Below, in pieces: positions 11,827-26,800 of a DNA stretch of 64,000 nucleotides (its first letter is position 1; every line of letters starts with the position of its first letter). The position numbers were made by a program, and so were the translations under genes. Below the pieces are notes generated by a model that searched no databases, was not told the origin of the DNA, and saw nothing but the letters and a program-made list of their open reading frames with translations. This DNA is from Hericium rajendrae (lineage: Eukaryota; Basidiomycota; Agaricomycetes; Russulales; Hericiaceae), in assembly GCA_033439255.1 (NCBI GenBank), contig CM065886.1, positions 2,170,001-2,234,000 on the forward strand, written 5' to 3'.

Positions 11827-12206
11827 GCCGAGGGAAAAGTTTTCTTATATAGCTATATGACTGATCCGGTCGAGATTAGAAGATAGTTGTACATGAATTT
11901 CCTCAAATGCACATCCCTTTCTATACTCAATTTCTACTATGTCTTCTGTCTAAAGTCATGTTCTCCCAATGGTTCTGTGTGATAATCCTACATTGCACTC
12001 TACTTTTTCTGGAATCTTATGATTGTATTACATCTGTGCAGAATATCTGCTAGATATTTACACTATGCAAGAAAGATAAACTGATATGCAGACCAAGAAA
12101 ATGACACTGACAAATTGAAATAATTTGAAGTCAGTATAAACTACAACATGTCATACAATAGAGGCAGTCCTACCTCATGTGTAACTTGTCTCTAATATGA
12201 CTTCAA
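11827..12206. other. 3' flank of NLR2, shared with NLR3 3' flank
   Basis: AT-rich non-coding sequence after the ProRS relic. Its reverse complement matches 63819-64000 almost base for base (CACATGAGGTAGGACT, then TTGTCAGTGTCATTTTCTTGG). This fixes 63648-63818 as the displaced end of NLR3. Confidence 0.75.
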
Positions 12207-15200
12207 TCACTGCTTCAGCTGAGCTTCAACCTCTTCCAACAATGCCAAGGCTTGAGCTTCACCATTGGAATTGGAAGCTTGATGATGCAACTGGAATGCC
12301 TGCTCAAAATGATCCTTTGCTAAACCAAGATCATCCAGCCTCATGTCCAATTTACCCAGATTTTGCAAATCATAGGCCTGGCTCCAGATGCTCTGTGCTT
12401 GCTGATGCAGCTGCAATGCCTCTTCAAAATGATGCTTTGCTGAATCAAGATCATCCAGCCTCATGTCCAATTTACCCAGACTTTGCAAATCATTGGCCTG
12501 GCCCAAGATGCTCTGTGCTTGCTGATACAGCTGCAATGCCTCTTCAAAATGATGCTTTGCTGAAGCAAGATCATGTAGCCTTATGTCCAATTCACCCAGA
12601 CTTTGCAAATCATTGGCCTGGCCCAAAACATCCTGAGCTTGCTGATGCAGCTGCAATGCCTCTTCAATATGATGTTTTGCTGAATCAAGATCATTCAGCC
12701 TCATGTTCAATTCACCCAGACTTTGCAAATCATTAGCCTGACCCAAAACATCCTGAACTTGCTGATGCAGCTGCAATGCTTCTTCAATATGATGTTTTGC
12801 TGAATCAAGATCATTCAGCCTCATGTTCAATTCACCCATATTTTGCAAATTGTAGGCCTGACCGAAGATGCTCTGAGCTTGCTGATACAGCTGCAATGCC
12901 TCTTCAAAATGATGCTTTGCTGAATCAAGATCATATAGCTGCATATTCAATTTACCTAGATTTTGCAAATCATTGGCCTGGCCCAAAACATCATGGGCTT
13001 GCTGATGCAGCTGCAATGCCTCTTCAAAATGATCCTTTGCTGAATCAAGATCATTTAGCCTCATGTCCAATTTGCCTAGCTTTTGCAAATCATTGCCCTG
13101 GCCCAAAACATTCTGGGCTTGCTGATGCAGCTGCAATGCCTCTTTCAAATGATACTTTGCTAGATCAAGATCATCCAGCCTCATGTCCAATTCACCCAGA
13201 TTTTGCAAATCATTGGCCTGACCTATAACATCCTGAACTTGCTGATGCAGCTGCAATGCCTCTTCAAAATGATCCTTTGCTGAATCAAGGTCATCTAGCC
13301 TCATGTCCAATTCACCCAGACTTTGCAAATCATTGGCCTGACCCAAAACATCATGAGCTTGCTGATGCAGCTGCAATGCCTCTTCAAAATGATCCTTTGC
13401 TGAATCAAGATCATTTAGCCTCATGTCCAATTCGCCTAGCTTTTGCAAATCATTGCCCTGGCCCAAAACATTCTGGGCTTGCTGATGCAGCTGCAATGCC
13501 TCTTCCAAATGATGCTTTGCTAGATCAAGATCATCCAGCCTTATGTCTAATTCACCCAGATTTTGCAAATCATTGGCCTGACCTATAACATCCTGAACTT
13601 GCTGATGCAGCTGCAATGCCTCTTCAAAATGATCCTTTGCTGAATCAAGGTCATCTAGCCACATGTCCAATTTACCCAGACTTTGCAAATCATTGGCCTG
13701 ACCCAAAACATCATGAGCTTGCTGATGCAGCTGCAATGCCTTTTCAATATGATATTTTGCTAAATCAAGTTGATCACATTTAGAATAGTAATTACTTGTA
13801 GTATTATGGATCTTTGCTTGAAGCTCAATATTATTAAGTTTTGTAGCCATAATCATTGCTTTAAGCAGTAAATCTTTGACCATTAGACTAGCAGTAGAAA
13901 AGTGTAATTTCATTACTGCACATGTATTCAAATAATGAACCTGCATAGATATATTTAGATGTTGACTAAGATTCTGACATTGTAACAGCAGGTTCATTTC
14001 ATTTAGGCCTGCAAACCTGCAATAATTAACAAATGTAAGAATCATGTACATTGTTTGATTTTTTTCATAACCAAACTCAGCACAATATTGCAATAATGAT
14101 CTTAAATTGTTGCAATCAATCTTTATAGTTCTACCCTTGGTTTGCTGCTTGCAGTCCTCAATCCATTTTTTAGTATAAGCTTCTAAGTTGCTAAAGCTCT
14201 TTGGGCTAGTCTTTTGAAATGGATGATGCTCTTTTATATAAAGTAAAATTGGTGATAGCAATTTTAGCCTTTTTTGCATAGTATCATCAGAAATCAAAGC
14301 ACAGTTCTTCAGAGTTTGCAATGAATCAACAATGGAGCCTTCAAATCCTAGCACTTGTTGAATATCATCTTCTTGTGATTCATCTATACCATCTGGCAGC
14401 AGAGATAGTATGCTAAGGATTGATAAGCATTGAAGGTCACTCTGTATTCTTGGACTCTTTAGAGATAGACCAATAGAATACTCCACACTTGACAATCTAT
14501 TATGTTGTCTATGCTTGCGTGTCAGGACTTTGAAGTGATCTTTAGGCCACTGCTTCCAGACCTTTTCAGATGAACTTGTCTGAGTGTAATGAGCAATCAG
14601 AGTCACTGCCAATGGTACAAAATCTACAGCTTCCATGAGTTTCTGAGCATATTCATCCTTGTATCCTGTGACATCATGAAAAATCCTTAAAGCAGCATCA
14701 CAATCCAAAGATGTGATGGAAAACTTTTTCCAGGATGTACCCTGTGGCAACTCTTCTCCTCTCATTGTAATTAGAAGATGAACAGAATTAATAGCTGCTA
14801 GCTTGGGCAAAAATGCCTCTACTTCAGTGCTTTGAGCTTCCCAGGGTGTTTCAAAGTTATCCAAGCATAGAATAGCTGTCTCAAGATTTTTAACAGCATT
14901 GAGAACTTTAGCCTCATCCAGACTATGCTCTTTATTTGCAGAAACACCTAGCATTTGCCCAATAGATATAATGAGAGCATCTCTAGAATCAATGGCATCA
15001 CAGGCCAAAAAATAGCACTCATAGCTGCTCTGAATATTATCATGATGCAGAACTGATAGAGCAATAGAAGTCTTTCCAATGCCCCCAGGACCTAAGAGAG
15101 CAATTCTACAAGAAGGCCCATTCAAGATAGCAGCCACCAGTTTAGCAATGATATCATCACGGCCATGCATGATCTCAGGCTTTGCAGGAAGAGTATATTC

Positions 15201-16106
15201 AACACTGTCAGATTGTTCAATAACCTGAACCCTGTTAGCAAAACCACAATCAATTCAACATACCTAACAGACTATGGATGACAACTCTGCATTAGATTTT
15301 GCATGCATAAGATATTTGTTTACATACCTGGACCCTATGTGGACCACGAACATGTAGATTTGTGTCCATATTGATGACAATCTAAACATTTTGAAATAAG
15401 TAGGAGCTGCTTGTAGATTGTAAAGCACTCACATGAAAGTTATTCAATGCTTCCCGAACATCCTGATCACATTCATCAACAATTGATCGTAATTCCCGAC
15501 GTTGCACCACCGTCTGGATGCAAGTTCGCTTGCGCGAACATTTCCTCATGACCAACAATGCAGTCTCCAAAACACTATGTGCAAGTGAGATGGATTCAAG
15601 GCAGTATACAAAATAAAGCATACCGTTGAACATCTTGAAGATGCTCGATAACATCCATGGCCTGACGAACGTTGTCACGATTGCTGCCATTCATGGCTTC
15701 TGCATAAGTCGTGACAAGAATTTGTATCTTCTCAATATTGCGCTCCACTCTTTTCCACTTTCCTTGCAAAGTGTTTACTTCCTGCCAGTAGCATGAGTAT
15801 TGTGACGAAAGCACAACATGAGGTACACACTTCATAGATTTGCAGGATCTGCAGCATAATTCCAGCGGCGCCTTTCACGTATGGTACATTGACTAGCATC
15901 TCGCCCGTCTCTTTCAGGAGGCCCATGACGGTGCGGAGGGTCGATAGCATGGTATCCCGAGGGGACAATTCGGGATCTGAAGCACCAAGTGGACTGTCTC
16001 GATGAGGATCCAGCGTCGCAGCGTTTGCGTCGTGCGTTGGCACACCTCCCGCCTGATCGACGTGGGCCGAAGCAGAAGCAGTGGTATCAGGATCGTTCGT
16101 TAGCAT
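12207..16106 (-). CDS. NLR2: intact NB-ARC/TPR NLR-like protein, copy B
   Basis: Five exons read from splice signals: 16106-15831, 15781-15624, 15574-15433, 15381-15328, 15224-12207; all phases close, giving 1,215 residues. N-terminus: helical region (LLKETGEMLVNVPYVK, MLQILQIYE, then KWKRVERNIEKIQILV) of the sort likened to MLKL/HeLo-like bundles. NB-ARC: P-loop GPGGIGKTS, Walker B-like AILCLDNFETPW, LLITMRGEELPQG as RNBS/sensor, VPLAVTLIAHY as GLPL-equivalent. A linker region is followed by 13 TPRs of 40 residues, then KKVEAQLKQ-like tail (EEVEAQLKQ). Known: such STAND proteins act as signal-triggered oligomers, and in fungi some control cell death after non-self recognition. That role here is inferred. 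It is the only one of the three local NLRs without visible damage, and so the best candidate for a working gene. Confidence 0.9.
12228..13790 (-). repeat. 13 TPR units (120 bp each) with 360-bp higher-order period
   Basis: Thirteen 40-residue units. Going N to C, units 2-3-4 and 5-6-7 are near-copies of each other (for example QDVIGQANDLQNLGELD in 2 and 5, QNVLGQGNDLQKLG in 3 and 6, HDVLGQANDLQ in 4 and 7), so three-unit blocks were duplicated. Unit 13 is diverged and caps the array. Confidence 0.92.
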
Positions 16107-18046
16107 GATAACTCCTGCGAAGCAGAGATCTGTGAAATCGGTAGTCAGAGATACAGCTGCGAAAAGACAGTTGTGCTGCAGAGATGGGAGGAAGCGACAG
16201 AGCAGGATACCGCCCGTGGGGCATGGGGTTGCTCGAGGCGGTGCTGTGCTCTCCAGAAGCAGTTCAAGCGCTCGCGACTAGAAATAGAGCAGCGTCTTAC
16301 AAAGGAGGGGGCCTCCTTGGCGCTTGCCTGGAAACGGTGTGGCTGGACTTCGACACCTGAGAACGACGCACCTAAGATAAACAAAGCAATCACAGACTAA
16401 GGACACAGCCAGAGCGAGAGAACAAATCCGTCGCGTTACAATAGACCTTCCATAAGTCAGCCCAATTCCCATTGCCCGGGCAGTGTTATTTGGCACGAGC
16501 TTGTACAAGCAACAATGTATGCAGACCACAAGTCTGCGAGCCCAAATTATCGAGGAACGACAGGCGCTTGACAGTGAACGCCTATGTAGTATATCGCACG
16601 CATTTCTCGATTGCGCCATCGATTGTGAAGCCGTATTCGAATTGGAAGGGTCTCTTTCCCCCATCCGAGACCACAGGGATATTTATGGCTTCTGAACCAA
16701 AGCTCGTAGTTAGATGACACAGAAAGGATAGCATTAGTTCTTAGCAATGAGTGAACGGGCGATTAGCGAACCTTGTATTGTCATGGTGTTGCAGTGCTGT
16801 CCACGAGTCAAAGCATCGCATGTCGGCGGAGGACTCCAGCCTGTCCATGATCAGCAGCCCACTTGTAGACAGCGACAATGAGCGTCTCAAGCATAAAGTG
16901 AGACCGACCGTTCTTGTACCTGATGCTCCCGATTCAAGGCTAAGCAATCGCTAGCGTGGCGAGGCCATGAGCATCCATGAATGGCCCCCGAGATCGCAAG
17001 TGCGTCCAGCCGGCTCCGCACACATACATAGCGATCGGACAAATTCCTAGATTGCGTCTGGATGCGCCGACGTTATAAAGCGCCACTTTGTCCAGAAAAA
17101 TTGAATTGGAGGTAGCAGTGGTTCGTGGGTCCGCACGACGGAATATACTTGAGCACGGGATACAAGGTGATGCATCATCGCCAGATTTCCCTGGCGGTAA
17201 GGTCTCTGGGATGTTGTGCAGTCCGCGAGCCAGCACCAGTAACAAGTGTCAGCTTGGAAACATTCACCACATCGGTCGTGGGGAGAATTCCAACCTTCCG
17301 GAGAACAGGGTAAAGCCAAGGCGAGAGTCAGCAAGACAATGTGACTTGGTGATTGCGAATGCGAGGTCGAAAGGTCGTGCGCATGGCGAGCGTACGAGAG
17401 AGAGGCGGGTGGATCAAACGAAGACCGCAAGACACAAACACTGGAGAAGATCTTTGAGGAGATCCTTTGCAATGGTTTGCATCGCGAGGGCTACCAATAT
17501 TGCGACTACGACGTCCCGGAGGTACACAAGAAAAGAACAGTATCTTGTAAATCCTCGAGCATTGCAGTATAAACTTACCATGTGGAACCACTCTCGACGC
17601 CCTGTCAATGTCAAGGTGGACATTCAAAGACGGTCACGCGCTCATGACCATGGAAAAGCTGCTCTCAAAAGCGCAGACGCTGATAGATGGAAGATTACGG
17701 GCGCGAGCCTCACAGCTCAACGAGAATCTCCTGAAAGCCGAGAGTTTAACCGATGAGTACACAGATGTCATATACTTACTGCGACCAGATTCCGAACTCC
17801 GTATGCTAAAATCGAGGAGCCAAATTGAAGCTCGGCTTGATGTGCATTGGAATCCCAAAATTGCGCGCGCAACTGGGGCAACATCCTTAGAAGAGTCACC
17901 ATAAGCGAGGATGTTGAATACGCAGAGATAGTACCAGCAGTACAGGCAAGCTGAACTGGTGACAGTCCGGAAAGGATCGGTCGAGCACGATCAGTCGGAG
18001 CAGCAGGCTCAGTTCATTAGCGCTGGTCTGCGCTGGCTCTGCAGTG
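16107..18046. other. Duplicated upstream segment of block B (no resolved gene)
   Basis: Equivalent of 2435-4551 and 47899-49931. The shared 49-nt intron signal on the minus strand has the best donor here (GTAAGTATATGA, acceptor CGGCTTTCAG, about 17780-17732). A stretch on the minus strand around 16550-16700 reads VVSDGGKRPFQFEYGFTIDG and continues to an in-frame TAG; block C has the same stop, and block A has frame-breaking indels. This favours a dead gene within the segment. In B a short open frame starting MSDAGKQDS is closed early by a stop that is absent in A. Confidence 0.55.
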
Positions 18047-18054
18047 TGACGTCA
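18047..18054. promoter_or_regulatory. Palindromic CRE-like box TGACGTCA, block B
   Basis: Same element and position as in block A, 124 bp upstream of the EF-hand-like start at 18179. Confidence 0.5.
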
Positions 18055-18178
18055 CGCGAGTCCTGTTTCCCCGCGTCCGACATCGACAAACTCCCAGACA
18101 CAATCTGACAAACAGTGTCTACCTGCTGAATTTCTGCTTGACAACAGTTAATCCTCTGGCCGTGAACATCAGTAAGTC

Positions 18179-19282
18179 ATGCCCTCAGAACACCCCGACG
18201 CGTCCTTCATGGCGCTCCCCGCAAGCCTACGCACGAAGATCGATCACGCGTTCGACCGCGCTGTCTCAGGCTCAAGCTCGTCTGGTATTCTTCGCACCAA
18301 AGCCAAGCAACGTGCAGTCCCAGAAGGCGGCTTTGTACTCCCTGAAGATGACGAGCCCGCGCCAGGTGGATTTCTACTTGACAGCGCACCAGGCGGGTTC
18401 CTGCACGACGACACGCCGGGCGGGTTTATCCCCGAGGCAGGGCCGAGCGCGGGCGGCTTCCTGCCAGAAGATACTGCAGGCGGCTTTATCGTCGAAGACG
18501 AAGATGTGGAGGATAGCAATGACAAGCCGATGCGCATTGCGCTCTCGCAGATTCCGGCAGCATTGCAGATGCTCGATCTCCCGCCAGACGACGACGAGGT
18601 GCTCGCCGTGTTCAAGAACGCGGCATCGGGTTGGTCAGACGGGCGGGCACGGATGGAAGAGGAAAGCGTAAGCAGGAAGGATTGGCGCGCAGTGTGTGCG
18701 GTGCTGCTTGAGGCTGAGGGCGAGGGCGGAGACCTGGACGAAGCTGGAGAAGATGAAAACGAAGATGAGCCCATGGAGGAGTTCAGGCCTGACAGCACAG
18801 AAGATTCGGAGGGTGATGCGACGTCGGATGAGTACGTCGAGGAACCTGTCAAGAAGGCGCACAAACGGTCTGCGGCCGCCAGTCGGAAGAGCACACCGCA
18901 GCGCAAGACGCGTCGTCGAGGCGCATCTCCCTCGGATACGTCTGAGGACGAAGGCGAGGAACAGGAGCGGCGCTTGACGGCGCGGCAGAAGCGCGAATGT
19001 CTCAACGCGTTTGCGTTGTTCTTCCCTGATCTCACTGGGGAGGTGGATGAAGACGCGGTCAAAGGGAAGAGGCTGGGCGTTCGGGAGCTAACGAAGGCTG
19101 CCGGTGCGCTGAAGGAGAAGATCAAGGTGGAGGAGGTATGGTCTTCGGCATCCGTGATTTCACATATTTAATCGCTTCCTTTTCAGATGATGGAAATGCT
19201 CGATGCATTTTCGACAACTCCGAACAAGACCATGGGACTCGCCGACTTTGAACGGATGATGGTCTCGACGAAGATGGCATAG
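18179..19282 (+). CDS. EF-hand-like acidic protein with GGF repeats, copy B
   Basis: Exons 18179-19135 and 19187-19282 (51-nt intron, GTATGG...TTTTCAG, phase 0), 350 residues. This is the longest copy: six GGF repeats (for example APGGFLLDSAPGGFLHDD), an N-lobe-like segment with SGWSDGRARMEEESVSRKDW, an acidic stretch plus basic KKAHKRSAAASRK (possible nuclear signal), and a complete C-lobe starting ARQKRECLNAFALFFPDLTG, which copy A lacks. The helix-loop-helix spacing resembles centrin/calmodulin, but loop residues are poor calcium ligands. Function not recognised. It is divergent to NLR2. Confidence 0.82.
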
Positions 19283-19480
19283 CGTCAAGAGCATGCACAA
19301 TTCCTGGGGCTCAAATTTCATGATGTTTCGACATCCCCAATTTCTTGGTTTGTGACCAAGCATTGCTTGCTCGCCTCGACTATAACTGCCAAATACGTGC
19401 ATATACTGGTTTTACAGACAGCCAGAACAATTCTACACCATCTTGTTCGATCGATAGTCCTATTGCCGTACAGCTTTTCT
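19283..19480. other. Scar of the deleted hydrolase in block B
   Basis: At 19424-19467 a stretch (CACCATCTTGTTC then GATCGATAGTCCT) matches the sequence around the hydrolase 3' end in block A (6158-6182), but the match stops there and unrelated sequence follows. The hydrolase body is missing. Confidence 0.6.
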
Positions 19481-19630
19481 CAGAACAAAGGTGCATAGCA
19501 AAGCAGCAGGAAGAACAACATATGATTGTTCGTGGCTAGTTAAACCTTCTCACCCCACCATGCAATGGAGGAAGATCCTCGCGAAACAGCAGCACACATG
19601 GCAGACAATCCTTAGGATCTTGTCTGTGAC

Positions 19631-20930
19631 TCACGGAATCCGCCACATCGCGATCCCTGACCGCTCCTTGTCCACCTCGTCCTTCACAGCCTTGCTCTTC
19701 CCGCTCCGCACCGCGCCTGCAACAAGCAGCCGCAACGCCGTCCTCAGCGCATCCTTCTTCTGCCCCTCCGAGCCCTCGCCGTCACCCTTCGCATCTTTCT
19801 CCCCTCCCTCAAGACTGACATGCACCTCCGGCAACACCGCGCGGCCCCAATCCACACACATGTCCAAATACTCAAACAGCACGCTCACGATCCCCTCGAA
19901 CCTGCTATCCGCGTCCACCGCGCCCTCGGGCACTGCGACCTTCCACAAGTCCTCGAGCGTGAGCCCGTCCCACGCGAGCAGCGGCGCGCCAATCTTGACG
20001 GGCACCACGATCGCGGGGCAGCCGTTCAGCAGCTGGTAGTACATCACGCTCTCGCTCGGTCGCGCGCTCGTCGTCCAGAGGTGCCGGTGCGGCTTTAGAC
20101 CAATAACGAGCAGCACCATGCGGCGCGGCGCGGGGGGCATGGGGAGGCGCGTCAGTGCCGGCTCGGGCGAGGGCGTGCGCGAGCGGGCGAACACGCTGGA
20201 GAGGGTCGGGAGGTTGGAAATCGAGAGGTGCCGGTGGTGATCGGTGTCGGGCGGGGTTTCCGTCGCCGGGGATGCGTGCGCGAATGTTATCGCCGACAGG
20301 GATTCCGCGAGGAGGGTCTCCCCGACTCTGTAGTCACCTGAACGCTGCATCAGAGCGTGAAAGTGAGAAGGACACCTGGAAAGAAAACGTGCCTCCCAGG
20401 AAGGGCCCGTGACAGAAGATGATGTCGGGCGTCATGGAGCGAGGAATGATGGGCCGGCGCCCACTGGCAAATAGGTACGGGTTGAACCATCCCTTCTCGA
20501 CCGCAAGGTAATCCTTCACAGTCGAAAACAGCGAATTGTCCCTGCACTCGTCTTCAGAACGCGTCAATGACGATAACACAATCTCTACACACTTGTGTAA
20601 ACTGCTCCGGAAGAACCCCAACGACGCGTCCTCGCGCGTATGCTTGTACTTCAGCGTGATCAGGATCGTCTTCACACTCGTGGTCTCGAGCATCTTGTCG
20701 TACGCAGGCATCACTGCCTTGAGCGGCTTCTTGAACACGAGGTCGTTCGCGGCGTCCATGGAGAGCTTGAACCCGGCGTGCATCCCCACTTCGACAAGGA
20801 TCGAGTCGCCCACCGTCGACAAGATCGCGTCTGAGACGGGGCCCATTACCGGAGCCGCGACCGCCGCGACGCCGCCCTGCGTCCGTTCTTGGCCGTCAGT
20901 GCACAACATATATGGACAGGGACGAGGCAC
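19631..20930 (-). CDS. Unrecognised protein, at least two exons
   Basis: Two long open stretches: 20904-20370 (VMGPVSDAILSTVGDSILVE, KLSMDAANDLVFKKPLKAV, then KGWFNPYLFASGRRPIIP) and about 20345-19631 (RSRTPSPEPALTRLPMPPAP, SVMYYQLLNGCPAIVVPVKI, ending SGIAMWRIP). They are joined by a short intron around 20376-20339. A further 5' exon above 20930 is likely because the upstream edge has a good GTAAGTGCC donor and no clean ATG. I do not recognise the family. No membrane segment is evident. The start and the exact junction are uncertain. Confidence 0.55.
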
Positions 20931-20989
20931 TTACGGTCGCGGCGACGACAGTATGTACTGCGAGATCACGGAATCGGATGCAGGGGAGG

Positions 20990-22055
20990 AGGAATGGTGA
21001 GGAGTCTCCCCACTACCGCGGTCATCATATCAGGACCAATGTATTCGGTTACTCACCAGTGCACAGGAAACGGCACTACTCACAGGGGACAGACAGATCA
21101 CGTTCGTTCCAGCTGCACGTAGCGACTCATACGACGAGAACACAATCCTACCCGTCATGGACTGCCCCGTTGCCAGCCGGGAGTACGAAGGCCGGAAAAG
21201 AAGGCGGCGCGCACAGCGAATGTATGGGTGGGATTATGCACAGGACAAGCTGTGGTATCCGTCATCTGCATCGCGACGGTGAGGCTGGATGGGACTCACG
21301 CCGACGAGCTTGCGCACGATCCACGGCGCGGCTTTTTCCTGCTCTGCCTCCGGGATCGATGCGGGGTCGATGGGCCCGAGGGGCGAGACGTCGCTGCTGC
21401 TACTCATCACTGGTGGTGGTCAATGGAGAGCGTTGTGCAGGGGATTCGAAGGATTATTGAGTGCAATCAGAAGGGCCCATCTGACTTCAATAAGGGCCGT
21501 TACCATGAGCGCATTATCGCGATTGTTGGAGCGCTGGCGACCGACTCACTCTCAGTTATTTCATTTCAATGTCGGTGCGACCTACATATCATGGACATAG
21601 TGTGCAAGAAATGCTTCAGGGTGGATGGAAGCCGAAGACAGACCTGTGATTTGTGAGTAATCACGATGCGGTGTATTCAATCAATCAGTGATAGTTACTT
21701 TGGCGCGCCCATAAAAGCGCCGCGAACGCAGCAGCACACCAGAAATTCGTTACTTCTACAGAGTTCATATTGTGGATAGACTAGACAGTAGGCTCGTTGA
21801 GGCCCCAACGACGACAAGTTCGATGGTCTATGGAAACAAAACACCACACCCCACCACTCGATCACCCTCCAACTCGGAGCCGCGTACCAGCAGGGTACGA
21901 CCCAGCCCATGCATCCGCCAGCGACAGCGTTGAGAGTCGCTACATGCCACACCAGAGGACGTTGAAGATCCAGTTTTTTTATCGTCTTATCGAGTCGGTG
22001 GAGGCGGCGTTGAGGCCGTCGGCGCGCCGCGCATAAATCTCTCTAGCGAGACAGT
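20990..22055. other. Intergenic, nothing convincing
   Basis: Short open stretches only, without splice or homology support. It contains the probable promoter of the 19631-20930 gene and the 3' flank of the S-adenosylhomocysteine hydrolase gene. Confidence 0.4.
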
Positions 22056-23897
<1,842 letters not shown>

Positions 23898-26800
23898 TGT
23901 CGTGTATGGATACGTGGGCGATACAACAAGACGGATGAAATCAAGTTGACAGAGACCTGATGAGGGAAGAAGAGAAAGCAAAACGATGCGCAGACGCTGG
24001 TTTTGAGGAATGAAAAGACGACGCACGTGGTTTCCACGCCCGCGGCCGAAAGTGGCTGCGCTTTCTCAGGAAGCAAGCGACTGTGCTCAGCACTTCGACT
24101 TCGCACAATCGGATCCTGTCCCACCCCATTCACTCGAACAGCAGGTAGAAGCGAGGCGAACAGGAAGCCGAGAGGTGCGTCAGCGGGAACAATTTGAATG
24201 CTCGATACTCATGGGTCTTGCAGGTTCATGTCAGCGGAAGCGGATAAGCCGAGCTCGTCCGAGAAATGTAAACTCGAAGAGTTCGTCCAGCATTTTTGCG
24301 ACTTCCAACGGAGGGAGGGAGATGGGCGCATGCAGTTTCACTGCGTCCCGATGCCCCGTATCTTTCGAGTGTAAGTTTTCTGGGCCAGTGAACCTGAGCT
24401 GCGGAAGTTGACTCCAATCCGTAGGTGCCCAGGTTGGCCGGCCGTTGAACTTACACGGTATGTCAATATAGACATCGAAACAGGGGAGGTAGATCTCCCG
24501 TCGGACGCGAAGTACGTCTTCTATTTTTCCATGTCGCAAACTACGTCTCAACGCTTGTTGCTGCAGTAAGCTTCAGCCAAAGGCGAAGTTGTGGCGCGAT
24601 GTAACTCGCTACGAGAGGCCAGAACATGCTAAGCCTGTGTCGTGACACCTTTCTGGCACTCAACGTTCATTCAGGAACCGCCTTTCATGGGCTTAATATT
24701 GCCTACTGCCATCAGTACTAGACTGTCGTCGTTGATTGTTTGGATCTATTCTGTCCGACAGGTGTGGCAGAAGATCGCTGTTAACCCCATCTCACGTGCT
24801 TTTGCTCGCTCACACGAATAGAACCCGATTTGAATAGGTGCCAATGAAGTATTTGGACACTGGTACTGAATGCTGGACGTCAGAGCGGTGGCATTTATGT
24901 TGATTGGCACATAGCAAGCTCCTGATTGCTCTGCTCCATTAATGACGGCGATACCTGTCATGTGCCCGGATGGTAAATCAGCTTCTGGTTGTCACCTCGA
25001 TGAAGAATACTGCATGTGGTTTGCCCGTCGCTACCGTGCCATGCACTTACATCTTCGACGAGAATAGGGAGGCGGTGAATAAGGAGGCAGTGTTTACCTG
25101 CTTCACCCATAGTTGCGTTTCTCAAATTAGCGTTTGATGGTACGTCAAGAATGCACAATGTTCAAGGGATACAGCATTGAGGTTAGTTCAGTGTTATACA
25201 CTCTCTTTGAGGGAGAATCCACCTCAGCCCGGTCGCTGTTGTCGCCTTCGTCGCAAACCCTCAGATCTCTGCAGCTACGATGATCTGGCCTTTGCTAAGT
25301 ACAACCTTTCCATTCATCGACGGTTATAGAAGCGCATAGGACCATAGTGAGTATAGAAGCGCACGTTGTCAATTCAATGGCTGTACTGGCACTAGAGCTG
25401 GTGATCTTCTCACAACAGTGTTGATGTTCTGTTGATGTTCTATATCCGTTATAAATTAGTGTGGTAGAAAGGAGAAACAGCTGGGTAGTGCGGTGGGCCG
25501 GGTGAGGGACGAGCACCCGGTGAAGACGCGACGGACGCGACGCGATCACGCGCGTCGTTTCACATCTCTGCTGCAGCTGAGTACAAGTCACCGCGCCTTC
25601 TCATTGCTTTAGTGATTTCGGACAACGTCGACAACATCCTTCGTCGGATGTAGTGCTCACGACCCTGTCTCGGTAGGATGTGCACGTAAGCTAGCTGCGA
25701 CACTACATGTGTACGTCATCGTTGCCGTCTCTGTTTTTGCATCGTTTGAAGCAACTCTTGATTGCGATCACAGAAACTTGAAGAAGTTTAGCTGCGACTC
25801 CGGGAATTTCGGCCAGTCTCCGTCGATTCTTTAGAGCACCGCGAATCACGCCGAGCTCGAGGAATCCATGACCATATACAGTCATCCATGCGCAAGCGCT
25901 CTCAGGTCAGCCCTCGTCCGTTTCAGCTTTCTAAGTTCCCGAGGACCGACACCGGCAAATGACAGTTTCCCGCAAGGGCAGCGAGCGCCAATCCATGTAG
26001 AGGTCACGGCGATCGTCGGACTCCATGGCTCCAGCGCTTGAGGATCGACAGACCTCTTGCCTTGCATTCATTAGAGCGTATTTGCAGTCAGTTAAATTGC
26101 CTGATCTAAGTAAAAATGTGCCCCTGGATAGGTGAGAAATCAGCGGACATCAAAATGTAGGCGGAGCTAGAAATATCGTAGGCCGATTACCGCTTCATTG
26201 GTACACAGCTGCAGAGCATGGACTTTGTCGGGTCCAAAATGCACTGCGCGTTGCGAGGGTGAAGAAGTTGCTCCTCCAGTGACATTGGAGATGTGCGAGA
26301 GGGTCCATAAATGCATAGACAGTGGCCAGGAGCAAGCGGCCTTTGCAGCAAACTAGCGTGCCGGAAACCCGAGGACAACTCCGCTGTGGCGCGCCGCACG
26401 GCATGGCCGTGATGTGCCTGAGTAAGTAGAATTTGGGCGCGCTCTTAGTGAAGTCCAAAACGCGGTGCAAATACGCTCTATTAAGGCCCGGCGTCCTTCG
26501 AAACCGAGGACAAGCCTTATGGGTTTCTACGGCCAGGATACCAGGCACGCATTGCTTAATCTTCATGTTCATGGGAGGGCAGACACCACATATGGTATGT
26601 TCCAGTTAGTCTTGTAACATGCACGGAGTGTTCATTGTATTCAGTTATTTTCCGAGGGCGCACGCTTTGTTTGCTCGAAATGCTTATGGGGTCATCGAGC
26701 TGTGAAGACCATCAAGGAGCTGGAGAATCCAGGCGTACGCGACGTTTAGACGCGCTTCGGTACTGCACAGGTCGACGTCCGGTCGATACGGTGGTCATCC

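Noticed and set aside
16145-16393. Upstream segment as N-terminal extra exons of the NLRs
   Set aside because: The NLR first exons begin with a conserved ATG in all copies, and the upstream frames are broken differently in each copy.
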